Below, piece by piece: positions 10,651-24,209 of a stretch of 64,000 bases of DNA. Source of the DNA: Lepidurus packardi (Eukaryota > Arthropoda > Branchiopoda > Notostraca > Triopsidae); the NCBI GenBank assembly GCA_023053545.1, contig JAKZAN010000049.1:1-64000 (forward strand). Reading direction: 5' to 3'. The position numbers were made by a program, and so were the translations under genes. The notes under the pieces were generated by a model, which saw nothing but the letters and a program-made list of their open reading frames with translations, was not told the origin of the DNA and did no database searches. How positions within the stretch are numbered: position 1 is the first letter of the stretch; every line of letters begins with the position of its first letter.

Positions 10651-11250
10651 CATCTGGGTTCTTCTCTGCGTTGTACTTTTGTTGAGTTTGTCTGGATTTT
10701 TCAAAGGTTATTTTAGCTGAGAGTGTTCGTGTCTTGACACGAGGTGTCTCAGCTGCTGCTAAAACATTCGCGGTCGCGGAGAACGCGATATGGTGGCGAA
10801 CTGGACGAGTTTGTCTGGATGAGTTTGGACGAGTTTGTCTGGATTCTTCAAAGAGGGTATTGTTGTTGTTGTTTAGTTGTTAAAGACGACAGGCGAAATG
10901 TCGTCGCATCGTCGTCTGCAACATTCCCAAGAGATCTCGCTATTTAATTCTCTTCTGTTGCTAGTTTCCTAGGACCAATCACGAATTTACATTATCTTAT
11001 TGGATTGGGCGTGCATATGAAAGTGCCTGATGGTGGAATAGGATAGAATCTAGACCTTCACCGTTCAATTGCTTATGTAACGTTCTTCGTGCTTAGGCTA
11101 AGACCGCCTGTATTAAAGTACTACATGGCTGCATTTTTATACCAGGTCATGGTCACTTATTCAACATGGTCAACGTAGGTCAACGTCTGCATTAGTCACG
11201 TAGTCACAGTGGTCAACGTCTGCATTAGTCACGTAGTCACAGTGTCAAGT

Positions 11251-11557
11251 CTCAAATGGAATTACAACATCACATTATACTACTGAGTAAAAAGACAAGA
11301 AACTTAGGCACCAGACGATTAAACGACAGTATCTGGAGTATCAAAGTAACGAGTAAACCCACGAGTACAAAGCATAAAGGGACAGCAATATAAGAATTCA
11401 TCTCGATTATACCGCATATTCATTACTTCTCGGCAGCAATACGCTTAGTGGCTGTACCAATATGGCAGCTGCTCACTTTCGTGGCAAAGCGAAGCGAGTT
11501 AACTGTTTCACTGATGCAATTATCTTTCGGTGACACATTGACAAACATCAAAGTCAT
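11251..11557 (-). pseudogene. Kinesin-14 gene 3' fragment, copy 2
   Basis: Coding part 11423-11557, stop at 11423-11425. The array module before it carries the extra 33-bp copy (about 11201-11250), which makes this unit 3223 bp long. Confidence 0.83.
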
Positions 11558-12416
11558 AAAACATTCACGTTCGCGGAGACCGCGATATGGTGGCGTGCCA
11601 GAATATGGTTGTGTCCAGATCTGGACGGGAACGCACGACATGCTTCACTGCCTCCCTTATAGAGGTGAGCAAGAACGCACTTTCGCGTCATCTTTGACAT
11701 AGTCCGCCTGCTGTATATACATGAAGAGGGTGTTCTTCTCTGCGTTGTACTTTTGTTGAGTTTGTCTGGATTCTTCAAAGGTTGTTTTAGCTGAGAGTGT
11801 TCGTGTCTTGACACGAGGTGTCTCAGCTGCTGCTAAAACATTCGCGGTCGCGGAGAACGCGATATGGTGGCGTGCCAGAATATGGTTGTGTCCAGATCTG
11901 GACGCGAACTGGACGAGTTTGTCTGGATGAGTTTGGACGAGTTTGTCTGGATGAGTTTGGACGAGTTTGTCTGGATGAGTTTGGACGAGTTTGTCTGGAT
12001 GAGTTTGGACGAGTTTGTCTGGATTCTTCAAAGAGGGTATTGTTGTTGTTGTTGACGACAGGCGAAATGTCGTCGCATCGTCGTCTGCAGCATTCCCAAG
12101 AGATCTCGCTATTTAATTCTCTTCTGTTGCTAGTTTCCTAGGACCAATCACGAATTTACATTATCTTATTGGATTGGGCGTGCACATGAAAGTGCCTGGT
12201 GGTGGAATAGGATAGAATCTAGACCTTCGCCGTTCAATTGCTTATGTTACGTTCTTCGTGCTTAGGCTAAGACCGCCTGTATTAAAGTACATGGCTGCAT
12301 TTTTATACCAGGTCATGGTCACTTATTCAACATGGTCAACGTAGGTCAACGTCTGCATTAGTCACGTAGTCACAGTGTCAAGTCTCAAATGGAATTACAA
12401 CATCACATTATACTAC

Positions 12417-13873
12417 ACTTATAATTTGTCAACTAGTCCTGTGACTTTTATGTAGTCCACTAAGAAGGACTGGGCTAGGAATTGCTTATGTACTGTAAGC
12501 TTACAAAAACCCAGTACGTTTTCAATCTTGAGTTCAATACCTTCTTTATTCATTTTGTCTTTTAGAAATTCTCGTTCTATCGAATAGCATAGAGATTCCA
12601 TGATCTTATCCTCCACCGTATCGTTCCTCTCTCTACACCCATCACAATAGCTATTTCTTTTAAGTTAAAACCTGTGCATCCATGCCCCTGTTTTCGCATG
12701 TCCACATCTCCGTCGAAAAAGTGCTACTGCTACTTTCCTGTTTTTATGCAATAGCCAGGGCGCTGGCCTAATGGTAGTAGGGCCTTGTACAAATTTTTGA
12801 GTCGTACTATTTTTTAACCTTTGAAGTATATTTTGCTCTAATTTCTGTTTGAATATGGCCGAGATTTCGTGTCTAGTGAGTGCTCTCAATTCTTTTTGGT
12901 TGGAGTTTTTGCCTATCTTCGCCGCCGCATCCGCTGCCTCATTCCCTGCGATCCCAACATGCGATGGCACCCATTGCAAAGTGATGTCAAATTTGTTACT
13001 TTGTAAGTTTCGTGTTCTCTTCTGAATTTCTTGCACGATCTCGAAATATGCCCTCCTCCCATACACGGCTATAGCACCGAGAGCCGCATTGGAGTCCAAC
13101 AGGATGAGATATTTACCTGTGGGTGAACTATCAATGATTGCTAATGCTTCCCTGACGGCATACAATTCCCCTGCCATTACCGACGACCACCGAGGAAGGG
13201 CAAAAGCAACGGATTTGTTTCCGGATTCTATATGTATCCCTGATCCCACATGACCATTTTCATCTCTAGATCCATCGGTATAAACTTTGGTGTGGTTAGG
13301 GAACTTAGTATTTATGTACTCGTACACAAGTGGTTGCATTCATGTAACTGTTCTTTTTTCATTTTTATTTTCGGAATCTCTTTAATTATACTCCTGGGAT
13401 CAAAGTCCCATGGTGGTAAGGGGTTCTCAAAAAAATCTCCTTCTTTTGCTTTCGCAGTTCCAAATGCCTCGTACCTATGTTTGAATGACGTCCATATCGA
13501 GGTACTGCGGTTGTTGAAAACCCTTTGAACCACTAGGTCGTGCTTATGGCACTCGACCATTCTGTTGATGTAATTAGTGGTTAACAGATCCCTTCTATCA
13601 CTCAGCGGTATTACGCCTGTTGCGCATAAAAGCACTGCTATCGGAGTAGTTTTGACAGCTCCTAGGATAATCCTTAGTGCTCTATTTTGGATTGTCTCAA
13701 GACATTGAAGTTTTTTTGCATTTATATCTTTGAAAACTATGTAGCCATACTCCAGCTTTGGTCTAATTAACCCTTGGTAGAGGGTTTTCATTAATTGTTG
13801 GTTACTCCCCCAACTGGAACCTGCTAGTCTACTAAGCATCCCTATCGCTTTAATCCCTTTTTTCCTGATTGCT
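12417..13873 (-). pseudogene. LINE ORF2 fragment, unit 3
   Basis: RNase H part at 12665-13339 and RT-distal part at 13312-13839, with the same two lesions as the other copies. Confidence 0.9.
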
Positions 13874-14506
13874 CATCTGGGTTCTTCTCTGCGTTGTACT
13901 TTTGTTGAGTTTGTCTGGATTTTTCAAAGGTTATTTTAGCTGAGAGTGTTCGTGTCTTGACACGAGGTGTCTCAGCTGCTGCTAAAACATTCGCGGTCGC
14001 GGAGAACGCGATATGGTGGCGAACTGGACGAGTTTGTCTGGATGAGTTTGGACGAGTTTGTCTGGATTCTTCAAAGAGGGTATTGTTGTTGTTGTTTAGT
14101 TGTTAAAGACGACAGGCGAAATGTCGTCGCATCGTCGTCTGCAACATTCCCAAGAGATCTCGCTATTTAATTCTCTTCTGTTGCTAGTTTCCTAGGACCA
14201 ATCACGAATTTACATTATCTTATTGGATTGGGCGTGCATATGAAAGTGCCTGATGGTGGAATAGGATAGAATCTAGACCTTCACCGTTCAATTGCTTATG
14301 TAACGTTCTTCGTGCTTAGGCTAAGACCGCCTGTATTAAAGTACTACATGGCTGCATTTTTATACCAGGTCATGGTCACTTATTCAACATGGTCAACGTA
14401 GGTCAACGTCTGCATTAGTCACGTAGTCACAGTGGTCAACGTCTGCATTAGTCACGTAGTCACAGTGTCAAGTCTCAAATGGAATTACAACATCACATTA
14501 TACTAC

Positions 14507-14780
14507 TGAGTAAAAAGACAAGAAACTTAGGCACCAGACGATTAAACGACAGTATCTGGAGTATCAAAGTAACGAGTAAACCCACGAGTACAAAGCATAA
14601 AGGGACAGCAATATAAGAATTCATCTCGATTATACCGCATATTCATTACTTCTCGGCAGCAATACGCTTAGTGGCTGTACCAATATGGCAGCTGCTCACT
14701 TTCGTGGCAAAGCGAAGCGAGTTAACTGTTTCACTGATGCAATTATCTTTCGGTGACACATTGACAAACATCAAAGTCAT
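14507..14780 (-). pseudogene. Kinesin-14 gene 3' fragment, copy 3
   Basis: Coding part 14646-14780. This unit also has the extra 33-bp segment, so units 2 and 3 share a private duplication. Confidence 0.83.
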
Positions 14781-15639
14781 AAAACATTCACGTTCGCGGA
14801 GACCGCGATATGGTGGCGTGCCAGAATATGGTTGTGTCCAGATCTGGACGGGAACGCACGACATGCTTCACTGCCTCCCTTATAGAGGTGAGCAAGAACG
14901 CACTTTCGCGTCATCTTTGACATAGTCCGCCTGCTGTATATACATGAAGAGGGTGTTCTTCTCTGCGTTGTACTTTTGTTGAGTTTGTCTGGATTCTTCA
15001 AAGGTTGTTTTAGCTGAGAGTGTTCGTGTCTTGACACGAGGTGTCTCAGCTGCTGCTAAAACATTCGCGGTCGCGGAGAACGCGATATGGTGGCGTGCCA
15101 GAATATGGTTGTGTCCAGATCTGGACGCGAACTGGACGAGTTTGTCTGGATGAGTTTGGACGAGTTTGTCTGGATGAGTTTGGACGAGTTTGTCTGGATG
15201 AGTTTGGACGAGTTTGTCTGGATGAGTTTGGACGAGTTTGTCTGGATTCTTCAAAGAGGGTATTGTTGTTGTTGTTGACGACAGGCGAAATGTCGTCGCA
15301 TCGTCGTCTGCAGCATTCCCAAGAGATCTCGCTATTTAATTCTCTTCTGTTGCTAGTTTCCTAGGACCAATCACGAATTTACATTATCTTATTGGATTGG
15401 GCGTGCACATGAAAGTGCCTGGTGGTGGAATAGGATAGAATCTAGACCTTCGCCGTTCAATTGCTTATGTTACGTTCTTCGTGCTTAGGCTAAGACCGCC
15501 TGTATTAAAGTACATGGCTGCATTTTTATACCAGGTCATGGTCACTTATTCAACATGGTCAACGTAGGTCAACGTCTGCATTAGTCACGTAGTCACAGTG
15601 TCAAGTCTCAAATGGAATTACAACATCACATTATACTAC

Positions 15640-17096
15640 ACTTATAATTTGTCAACTAGTCCTGTGACTTTTATGTAGTCCACTAAGAAGGACTGGGCTA
15701 GGAATTGCTTATGTACTGTAAGCTTACAAAAACCCAGTACGTTTTCAATCTTGAGTTCAATACCTTCTTTATTCATTTTGTCTTTTAGAAATTCTCGTTC
15801 TATCGAATAGCATAGAGATTCCATGATCTTATCCTCCACCGTATCGTTCCTCTCTCTACACCCATCACAATAGCTATTTCTTTTAAGTTAAAACCTGTGC
15901 ATCCATGCCCCTGTTTTCGCATGTCCACATCTCCGTCGAAAAAGTGCTACTGCTACTTTCCTGTTTTTATGCAATAGCCAGGGCGCTGGCCTAATGGTAG
16001 TAGGGCCTTGTACAAATTTTTGAGTCGTACTATTTTTTAACCTTTGAAGTATATTTTGCTCTAATTTCTGTTTGAATATGGCCGAGATTTCGTGTCTAGT
16101 GAGTGCTCTCAATTCTTTTTGGTTGGAGTTTTTGCCTATCTTCGCCGCCGCATCCGCTGCCTCATTCCCTGCGATCCCAACATGCGATGGCACCCATTGC
16201 AAAGTGATGTCAAATTTGTTACTTTGTAAGTTTCGTGTTCTCTTCTGAATTTCTTGCACGATCTCGAAATATGCCCTCCTCCCATACACGGCTATAGCAC
16301 CGAGAGCCGCATTGGAGTCCAACAGGATGAGATATTTACCTGTGGGTGAACTATCAATGATTGCTAATGCTTCCCTGACGGCATACAATTCCCCTGCCAT
16401 TACCGACGACCACCGAGGAAGGGCAAAAGCAACGGATTTGTTTCCGGATTCTATATGTATCCCTGATCCCACATGACCATTTTCATCTCTAGATCCATCG
16501 GTATAAACTTTGGTGTGGTTAGGGAACTTAGTATTTATGTACTCGTACACAAGTGGTTGCATTCATGTAACTGTTCTTTTTTCATTTTTATTTTCGGAAT
16601 CTCTTTAATTATACTCCTGGGATCAAAGTCCCATGGTGGTAAGGGGTTCTCAAAAAAATCTCCTTCTTTTGCTTTCGCAGTTCCAAATGCCTCGTACCTA
16701 TGTTTGAATGACGTCCATATCGAGGTACTGCGGTTGTTGAAAACCCTTTGAACCACTAGGTCGTGCTTATGGCACTCGACCATTCTGTTGATGTAATTAG
16801 TGGTTAACAGATCCCTTCTATCACTCAGCGGTATTACGCCTGTTGCGCATAAAAGCACTGCTATCGGAGTAGTTTTGACAGCTCCTAGGATAATCCTTAG
16901 TGCTCTATTTTGGATTGTCTCAAGACATTGAAGTTTTTTTGCATTTATATCTTTGAAAACTATGTAGCCATACTCCAGCTTTGGTCTAATTAACCCTTGG
17001 TAGAGGGTTTTCATTAATTGTTGGTTACTCCCCCAACTGGAACCTGCTAGTCTACTAAGCATCCCTATCGCTTTAATCCCTTTTTTCCTGATTGCT
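15640..17096 (-). pseudogene. LINE ORF2 fragment, unit 4
   Basis: RNase H part at 15888-16562, RT-distal part at 16535-17062; same lesions. Confidence 0.9.
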
Positions 17097-17696
17097 CATC
17101 TGGGTTCTTCTCTGCGTTGTACTTTTGTTGAGTTTGTCTGGATTTTTCAAAGGTTATTTTAGCTGAGAGTGTTCGTGTCTTGACACGAGGTGTCTCAGCT
17201 GCTGCTAAAACATTCGCGGTCGCGGAGAACGCGATATGGTGGCGAACTGGACGAGTTTGTCTGGATGAGTTTGGACGAGTTTGTCTGGATTCTTCAAAGA
17301 GGGTATTGTTGTTGTTGTTTAGTTGTTAAAGACGACAGGCGAAATGTCGTCGCATCGTCGTCTGCAACATTCCCAAGAGATCTCGCTATTTAATTCTCTT
17401 CTGTTGCTAGTTTCCTAGGACCAATCACGAATTTACATTATCTTATTGGATTGGGCGTGCATATGAAAGTGCCTGATGGTGGAATAGGATAGAATCTAGA
17501 CCTTCACCGTTCAATTGCTTATGTAACGTTCTTCGTGCTTAGGCTAAGACCGCCTGTATTAAAGTACTACATGGCTGCATTTTTATACCAGGTCATGGTC
17601 ACTTATTCAACATGGTCAACGTAGGTCAACGTCTGCATTAGTCACGTAGTCACAGTGTCAAGTCTCAAATGGAATTACAACATCACATTATACTAC

Positions 17697-17970
17697 TGAG
17701 TAAAAAGACAAGAAACTTAGGCACCAGACGATTAAACGACAGTATCTGGAGTATCAAAGTAACGAGTAAACCCACGAGTACAAAGCATAAAGGGACAGCA
17801 ATATAAGAATTCATCTCGATTATACCGCATATTCATTACTTCTCGGCAGCAATACGCTTAGTGGCTGTACCAATATGGCAGCTGCTCACTTTCGTGGCAA
17901 AGCGAAGCGAGTTAACTGTTTCACTGATGCAATTATCTTTCGGTGACACATTGACAAACATCAAAGTCAT
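17697..17970 (-). pseudogene. Kinesin-14 gene 3' fragment, copy 4
   Basis: Coding part 17836-17970 in a unit without the 33-bp duplication. Confidence 0.83.
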
Positions 17971-18829
17971 AAAACATTCACGTTCGCGGAGACCGCGATA
18001 TGGTGGCGTGCCAGAATATGGTTGTGTCCAGATCTGGACGGGAACGCACGACATGCTTCACTGCCTCCCTTATAGAGGTGAGCAAGAACGCACTTTCGCG
18101 TCATCTTTGACATAGTCCGCCTGCTGTATATACATGAAGAGGGTGTTCTTCTCTGCGTTGTACTTTTGTTGAGTTTGTCTGGATTCTTCAAAGGTTGTTT
18201 TAGCTGAGAGTGTTCGTGTCTTGACACGAGGTGTCTCAGCTGCTGCTAAAACATTCGCGGTCGCGGAGAACGCGATATGGTGGCGTGCCAGAATATGGTT
18301 GTGTCCAGATCTGGACGCGAACTGGACGAGTTTGTCTGGATGAGTTTGGACGAGTTTGTCTGGATGAGTTTGGACGAGTTTGTCTGGATGAGTTTGGACG
18401 AGTTTGTCTGGATGAGTTTGGACGAGTTTGTCTGGATTCTTCAAAGAGGGTATTGTTGTTGTTGTTGACGACAGGCGAAATGTCGTCGCATCGTCGTCTG
18501 CAGCATTCCCAAGAGATCTCGCTATTTAATTCTCTTCTGTTGCTAGTTTCCTAGGACCAATCACGAATTTACATTATCTTATTGGATTGGGCGTGCACAT
18601 GAAAGTGCCTGGTGGTGGAATAGGATAGAATCTAGACCTTCGCCGTTCAATTGCTTATGTTACGTTCTTCGTGCTTAGGCTAAGACCGCCTGTATTAAAG
18701 TACATGGCTGCATTTTTATACCAGGTCATGGTCACTTATTCAACATGGTCAACGTAGGTCAACGTCTGCATTAGTCACGTAGTCACAGTGTCAAGTCTCA
18801 AATGGAATTACAACATCACATTATACTAC

Positions 18830-20286
18830 ACTTATAATTTGTCAACTAGTCCTGTGACTTTTATGTAGTCCACTAAGAAGGACTGGGCTAGGAATTGCTT
18901 ATGTACTGTAAGCTTACAAAAACCCAGTACGTTTTCAATCTTGAGTTCAATACCTTCTTTATTCATTTTGTCTTTTAGAAATTCTCGTTCTATCGAATAG
19001 CATAGAGATTCCATGATCTTATCCTCCACCGTATCGCTCCTCTCTCTACACCCATCACAATAGCTATTTCTTTTAAGTTAAAACCTGTGCATCCATGCCC
19101 CTGTTTTCGCATGTCCACATCTCCGTCGAAAAAGTGCTACTGCTACTTTCCTGTTTTTATGCAATAGCCAGGGCGCTGGCCTAATGGTAGTAGGGCCTTG
19201 TACAAATTTTTGAGTCGTACTATTTTTTAACCTTTGAAGTATATTTTGCTCTAATTTCTGTTTGAATATGGCCGAGATTTCGTGTCTAGTGAGTGCTCTC
19301 AATTCTTTTTGGTTGGAGTTTTTGCCTATCTTCGCCGCCGCATCCGCTGCCTCATTCCCTGCGATCCCAACATGCGATGGCACCCATTGCAAAGTGATGT
19401 CAAATTTGTTACTTTGTAAGTTTCGTGTTCTCTTCTGAATTTCTTGCACGATCTCGAAATATGCCCTCCTCCCATACACGGCTATAGCACCGAGAGCCGC
19501 ATTGGAGTCCAACAGGATGAGATATTTACCTGTGGGTGAACTATCAATGATTGCTAATGCTTCCCTGACGGCATACAATTCCCCTGCCATTACCGACGAC
19601 CACCGAGGAAGGGCAAAAGCAACGGATTTGTTTCCGGATTCTATATGTATCCCTGATCCCACATGACCATTTTCATCTCTAGATCCATCGGTATAAACTT
19701 TGGTGTGGTTAGGGAACTTAGTATTTATGTACTCGTACACAAGTGGTTGCATTCATGTAACTGTTCTTTTTTCATTTTTATTTTCGGAATCTCTTTAATT
19801 ATACTCCTGGGATCAAAGTCCCATGGTGGTAAGGGGTTCTCAAAAAAATCTCCTTCTTTTGCTTTCGCAGTTCCAAATGCCTCGTACCTATGTTTGAATG
19901 ACGTCCATATCGAGGTACTGCGGTTGTTGAAAACCCTTTGAACCACTAGGTCGTGCTTATGGCACTCGACCATTCTGTTGATGTAATTAGTGGTTAACAG
20001 ATCCCTTCTATCACTCAGCGGTATTACGCCTGTTGCGCATAAAAGCACTGCTATCGGAGTAGTTTTGACAGCTCCTAGGATAATCCTTAGTGCTCTATTT
20101 TGGATTGTCTCAAGACATTGAAGTTTTTTTGCATTTATATCTTTGAAAACTATGTAGCCATACTCCAGCTTTGGTCTAATTAACCCTTGGTAGAGGGTTT
20201 TCATTAATTGTTGGTTACTCCCCCAACTGGAACCTGCTAGTCTACTAAGCATCCCTATCGCTTTAATCCCTTTTTTCCTGATTGCT
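18830..20286 (-). pseudogene. LINE ORF2 fragment, unit 5
   Basis: As the other copies except for a private base change at 19037 (C where the other units have T). Confidence 0.9.
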
Positions 20287-20886
20287 CATCTGGGTTCTTC
20301 TCTGCGTTGTACTTTTGTTGAGTTTGTCTGGATTTTTCAAAGGTTATTTTAGCTGAGAGTGTTCGTGTCTTGACACGAGGTGTCTCAGCTGCTGCTAAAA
20401 CATTCGCGGTCGCGGAGAACGCGATATGGTGGCGAACTGGACGAGTTTGTCTGGATGAGTTTGGACGAGTTTGTCTGGATTCTTCAAAGAGGGTATTGTT
20501 GTTGTTGTTTAGTTGTTAAAGACGACAGGCGAAATGTCGTCGCATCGTCGTCTGCAACATTCCCAAGAGATCTCGCTATTTAATTCTCTTCTGTTGCTAG
20601 TTTCCTAGGACCAATCACGAATTTACATTATCTTATTGGATTGGGCGTGCATATGAAAGTGCCTGATGGTGGAATAGGATAGAATCTAGACCTTCACCGT
20701 TCAATTGCTTATGTAACGTTCTTCGTGCTTAGGCTAAGACCGCCTGTATTAAAGTACTACATGGCTGCATTTTTATACCAGGTCATGGTCACTTATTCAA
20801 CATGGTCAACGTAGGTCAACGTCTGCATTAGTCACGTAGTCACAGTGTCAAGTCTCAAATGGAATTACAACATCACATTATACTAC

Positions 20887-21160
20887 TGAGTAAAAAGACA
20901 AGAAACTTAGGCACCAGACGATTAAACGACAGTATCTGGAGTATCAAAGTAACGAGTAAACCCACGAGTACAAAGCATAAAGGGACAGCAATATAAGAAT
21001 TCATCTCGATTATACCGCATATTCATTACTTCTCGGCAGCAATACGCTTAGTGGCTGTACCAATATGGCAGCTGCTCACTTTCGTGGCAAAGCGAAGCGA
21101 GTTAACTGTTTCACTGATGCAATTATCTTTCGGTGACACATTGACAAACATCAAAGTCAT
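20887..21160 (-). pseudogene. Kinesin-14 gene 3' fragment, copy 5
   Basis: Coding part 21026-21160. This is the last kinesin copy; the sixth unit ends before reaching one. Confidence 0.83.
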
Positions 21161-22019
21161 AAAACATTCACGTTCGCGGAGACCGCGATATGGTGGCGTG
21201 CCAGAATATGGTTGTGTCCAGATCTGGACGGGAACGCACGACATGCTTCACTGCCTCCCTTATAGAGGTGAGCAAGAACGCACTTTCGCGTCATCTTTGA
21301 CATAGTCCGCCTGCTGTATATACATGAAGAGGGTGTTCTTCTCTGCGTTGTACTTTTGTTGAGTTTGTCTGGATTCTTCAAAGGTTGTTTTAGCTGAGAG
21401 TGTTCGTGTCTTGACACGAGGTGTCTCAGCTGCTGCTAAAACATTCGCGGTCGCGGAGAACGCGATATGGTGGCGTGCCAGAATATGGTTGTGTCCAGAT
21501 CTGGACGCGAACTGGACGAGTTTGTCTGGATGAGTTTGGACGAGTTTGTCTGGATGAGTTTGGACGAGTTTGTCTGGATGAGTTTGGACGAGTTTGTCTG
21601 GATGAGTTTGGACGAGTTTGTCTGGATTCTTCAAAGAGGGTATTGTTGTTGTTGTTGACGACAGGCGAAATGTCGTCGCATCGTCGTCTGCAGCATTCCC
21701 AAGAGATCTCGCTATTTAATTCTCTTCTGTTGCTAGTTTCCTAGGACCAATCACGAATTTACATTATCTTATTGGATTGGGCGTGCACATGAAAGTGCCT
21801 GGTGGTGGAATAGGATAGAATCTAGACCTTCGCCGTTCAATTGCTTATGTTACGTTCTTCGTGCTTAGGCTAAGACCGCCTGTATTAAAGTACATGGCTG
21901 CATTTTTATACCAGGTCATGGTCACTTATTCAACATGGTCAACGTAGGTCAACGTCTGCATTAGTCACGTAGTCACAGTGTCAAGTCTCAAATGGAATTA
22001 CAACATCACATTATACTAC

Positions 22020-23476
22020 ACTTATAATTTGTCAACTAGTCCTGTGACTTTTATGTAGTCCACTAAGAAGGACTGGGCTAGGAATTGCTTATGTACTGTA
22101 AGCTTACAAAAACCCAGTACGTTTTCAATCTTGAGTTCAATACCTTCTTTATTCATTTTGTCTTTTAGAAATTCTCGTTCTATCGAATAGCATAGAGATT
22201 CCATGATCTTATCCTCCACCGTATCGTTCCTCTCTCTACACCCATCACAATAGCTATTTCTTTTAAGTTAAAACCTGTGCATCCATGCCCCTGTTTTCGC
22301 ATGTCCACATCTCCGTCGAAAAAGTGCTACTGCTACTTTCCTGTTTTTATGCAATAGCCAGGGCGCTGGCCTAATGGTAGTAGGGCCTTGTACAAATTTT
22401 TGAGTCGTACTATTTTTTAACCTTTGAAGTATATTTTGCTCTAATTTCTGTTTGAATATGGCCGAGATTTCGTGTCTAGTGAGTGCTCTCAATTCTTTTT
22501 GGTTGGAGTTTTTGCCTATCTTCGCCGCCGCATCCGCTGCCTCATTCCCTGCGATCCCAACATGCGATGGCACCCATTGCAAAGTGATGTCAAATTTGTT
22601 ACTTTGTAAGTTTCGTGTTCTCTTCTGAATTTCTTGCACGATCTCGAAATATGCCCTCCTCCCATACACGGCTATAGCACCGAGAGCCGCATTGGAGTCC
22701 AACAGGATGAGATATTTACCTGTGGGTGAACTATCAATGATTGCTAATGCTTCCCTGACGGCATACAATTCCCCTGCCATTACCGACGACCACCGAGGAA
22801 GGGCAAAAGCAACGGATTTGTTTCCGGATTCTATATGTATCCCTGATCCCACATGACCATTTTCATCTCTAGATCCATCGGTATAAACTTTGGTGTGGTT
22901 AGGGAACTTAGTATTTATGTACTCGTACACAAGTGGTTGCATTCATGTAACTGTTCTTTTTTCATTTTTATTTTCGGAATCTCTTTAATTATACTCCTGG
23001 GATCAAAGTCCCATGGTGGTAAGGGGTTCTCAAAAAAATCTCCTTCTTTTGCTTTCGCAGTTCCAAATGCCTCGTACCTATGTTTGAATGACGTCCATAT
23101 CGAGGTACTGCGGTTGTTGAAAACCCTTTGAACCACTAGGTCGTGCTTATGGCACTCGACCATTCTGTTGATGTAATTAGTGGTTAACAGATCCCTTCTA
23201 TCACTCAGCGGTATTACGCCTGTTGCGCATAAAAGCACTGCTATCGGAGTAGTTTTGACAGCTCCTAGGATAATCCTTAGTGCTCTATTTTGGATTGTCT
23301 CAAGACATTGAAGTTTTTTTGCATTTATATCTTTGAAAACTATGTAGCCATACTCCAGCTTTGGTCTAATTAACCCTTGGTAGAGGGTTTTCATTAATTG
23401 TTGGTTACTCCCCCAACTGGAACCTGCTAGTCTACTAAGCATCCCTATCGCTTTAATCCCTTTTTTCCTGATTGCT
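22020..23476 (-). pseudogene. LINE ORF2 fragment, unit 6
   Basis: Last complete LINE copy. The array stops about 120 bp later, within a short module, at AAAACATTCG (23597). Confidence 0.9.
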
Positions 23477-23597
23477 CATCTGGGTTCTTCTCTGCGTTGT
23501 ACTTTTGTTGAGTTTGTCTGGATTTTTCAAAGGTTATTTTAGCTGAGAGTGTTCGTGTCTTGACACGAGGTGTCTCAGCTGCTGCTAAAACATTCGA

Positions 23598-24207
23598 GTT
23601 ATTCTTTTCGTCGATGTCGGCTATTACTAGGTGTTGTAGTAAGAATGAATCAGGGTTTTTGAGGTTATTAGTGGTTTCCGACTTGTGTGTTTTTTCATTT
23701 AAATGCCATCTTGGGCCTCGGCTATTGACAGCTACTTTTATTGAAATTTCATTGTTATTACGTCATATAGTGTTTATGGCTTTGAACATTTCCATGTAAG
23801 GAAGGCCGTTCCTTTGCTCAAGGGTACTTTTCGGCTTTAATTTGGACATTTTCGACATAGTGTAAAGTTCAGGGCTTGGGTTGGGAGAGGTGACGGAATG
23901 TATAATGGCGTCCGGGAAGTTTTTTTTTTTTGGTTGTTGATTAAATCCAAAAAGGCTGTGGTATGTGGGATTTGACAGAATTGTTAAGTGCTACAGTGTA
24001 ACGGTTTCTCCACAAAATTCTTAGGAGATGGATCGGTCTTGTAAGGGGTTCTCAATTGTTTCCCATCGACTTTTCGTTACTGCTTCCTTGATCCATTTCA
24101 GGGCTTCTGCTTGGCTTGTAGGTGTATACCTGTCCAGGTGGTCGACAGTAGGCACCTTGCTCTCTCCGAGCATGTGTGACTTGTGTCTCGGCTGCTTCGG
24201 TGGAAAG
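23598..24207. other. Unassigned stretch after the array
   Basis: No convincing gene. The part next to the Tc1 element (about 24050-24207) is the continuation of the BEL/Pao sequence broken by that insertion, since the TA duplications match. The rest I cannot place. Confidence 0.4.
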
Positions 24208-24209
24208 TA

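Larger units (their letters stand above)
5035..23597. repeat. Macrosatellite array, ~3.2 kb units
   Basis: Five complete units start at 5146, 8336, 11559, 14782 and 17972, and a sixth partial unit starts at 21162. Spacing is 3190, 3223, 3223, 3190 and 3190 bp. Units look near-identical by eye. Each complete unit has, left to right: a ~110-bp hairpin module, a module with five 24-bp minisatellite repeats, a minus-strand LINE 3' fragment, a short version of the module with two minisatellite repeats, and the 3' end of a kinesin-14 gene on the minus strand. The array opens at 5035 with a partial module and ends at 23597 inside a short module. The 33-bp length difference is one extra copy of a segment ending in TAGTCACAGT. 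Confidence 0.93.

Noticed and set aside
5035..23597. A CRISPR array or a bacterial repeat system
   Set aside because: Units are 3.2 kb, contain LINE and kinesin sequence and have no short repeat-spacer pattern; the genome is eukaryotic.
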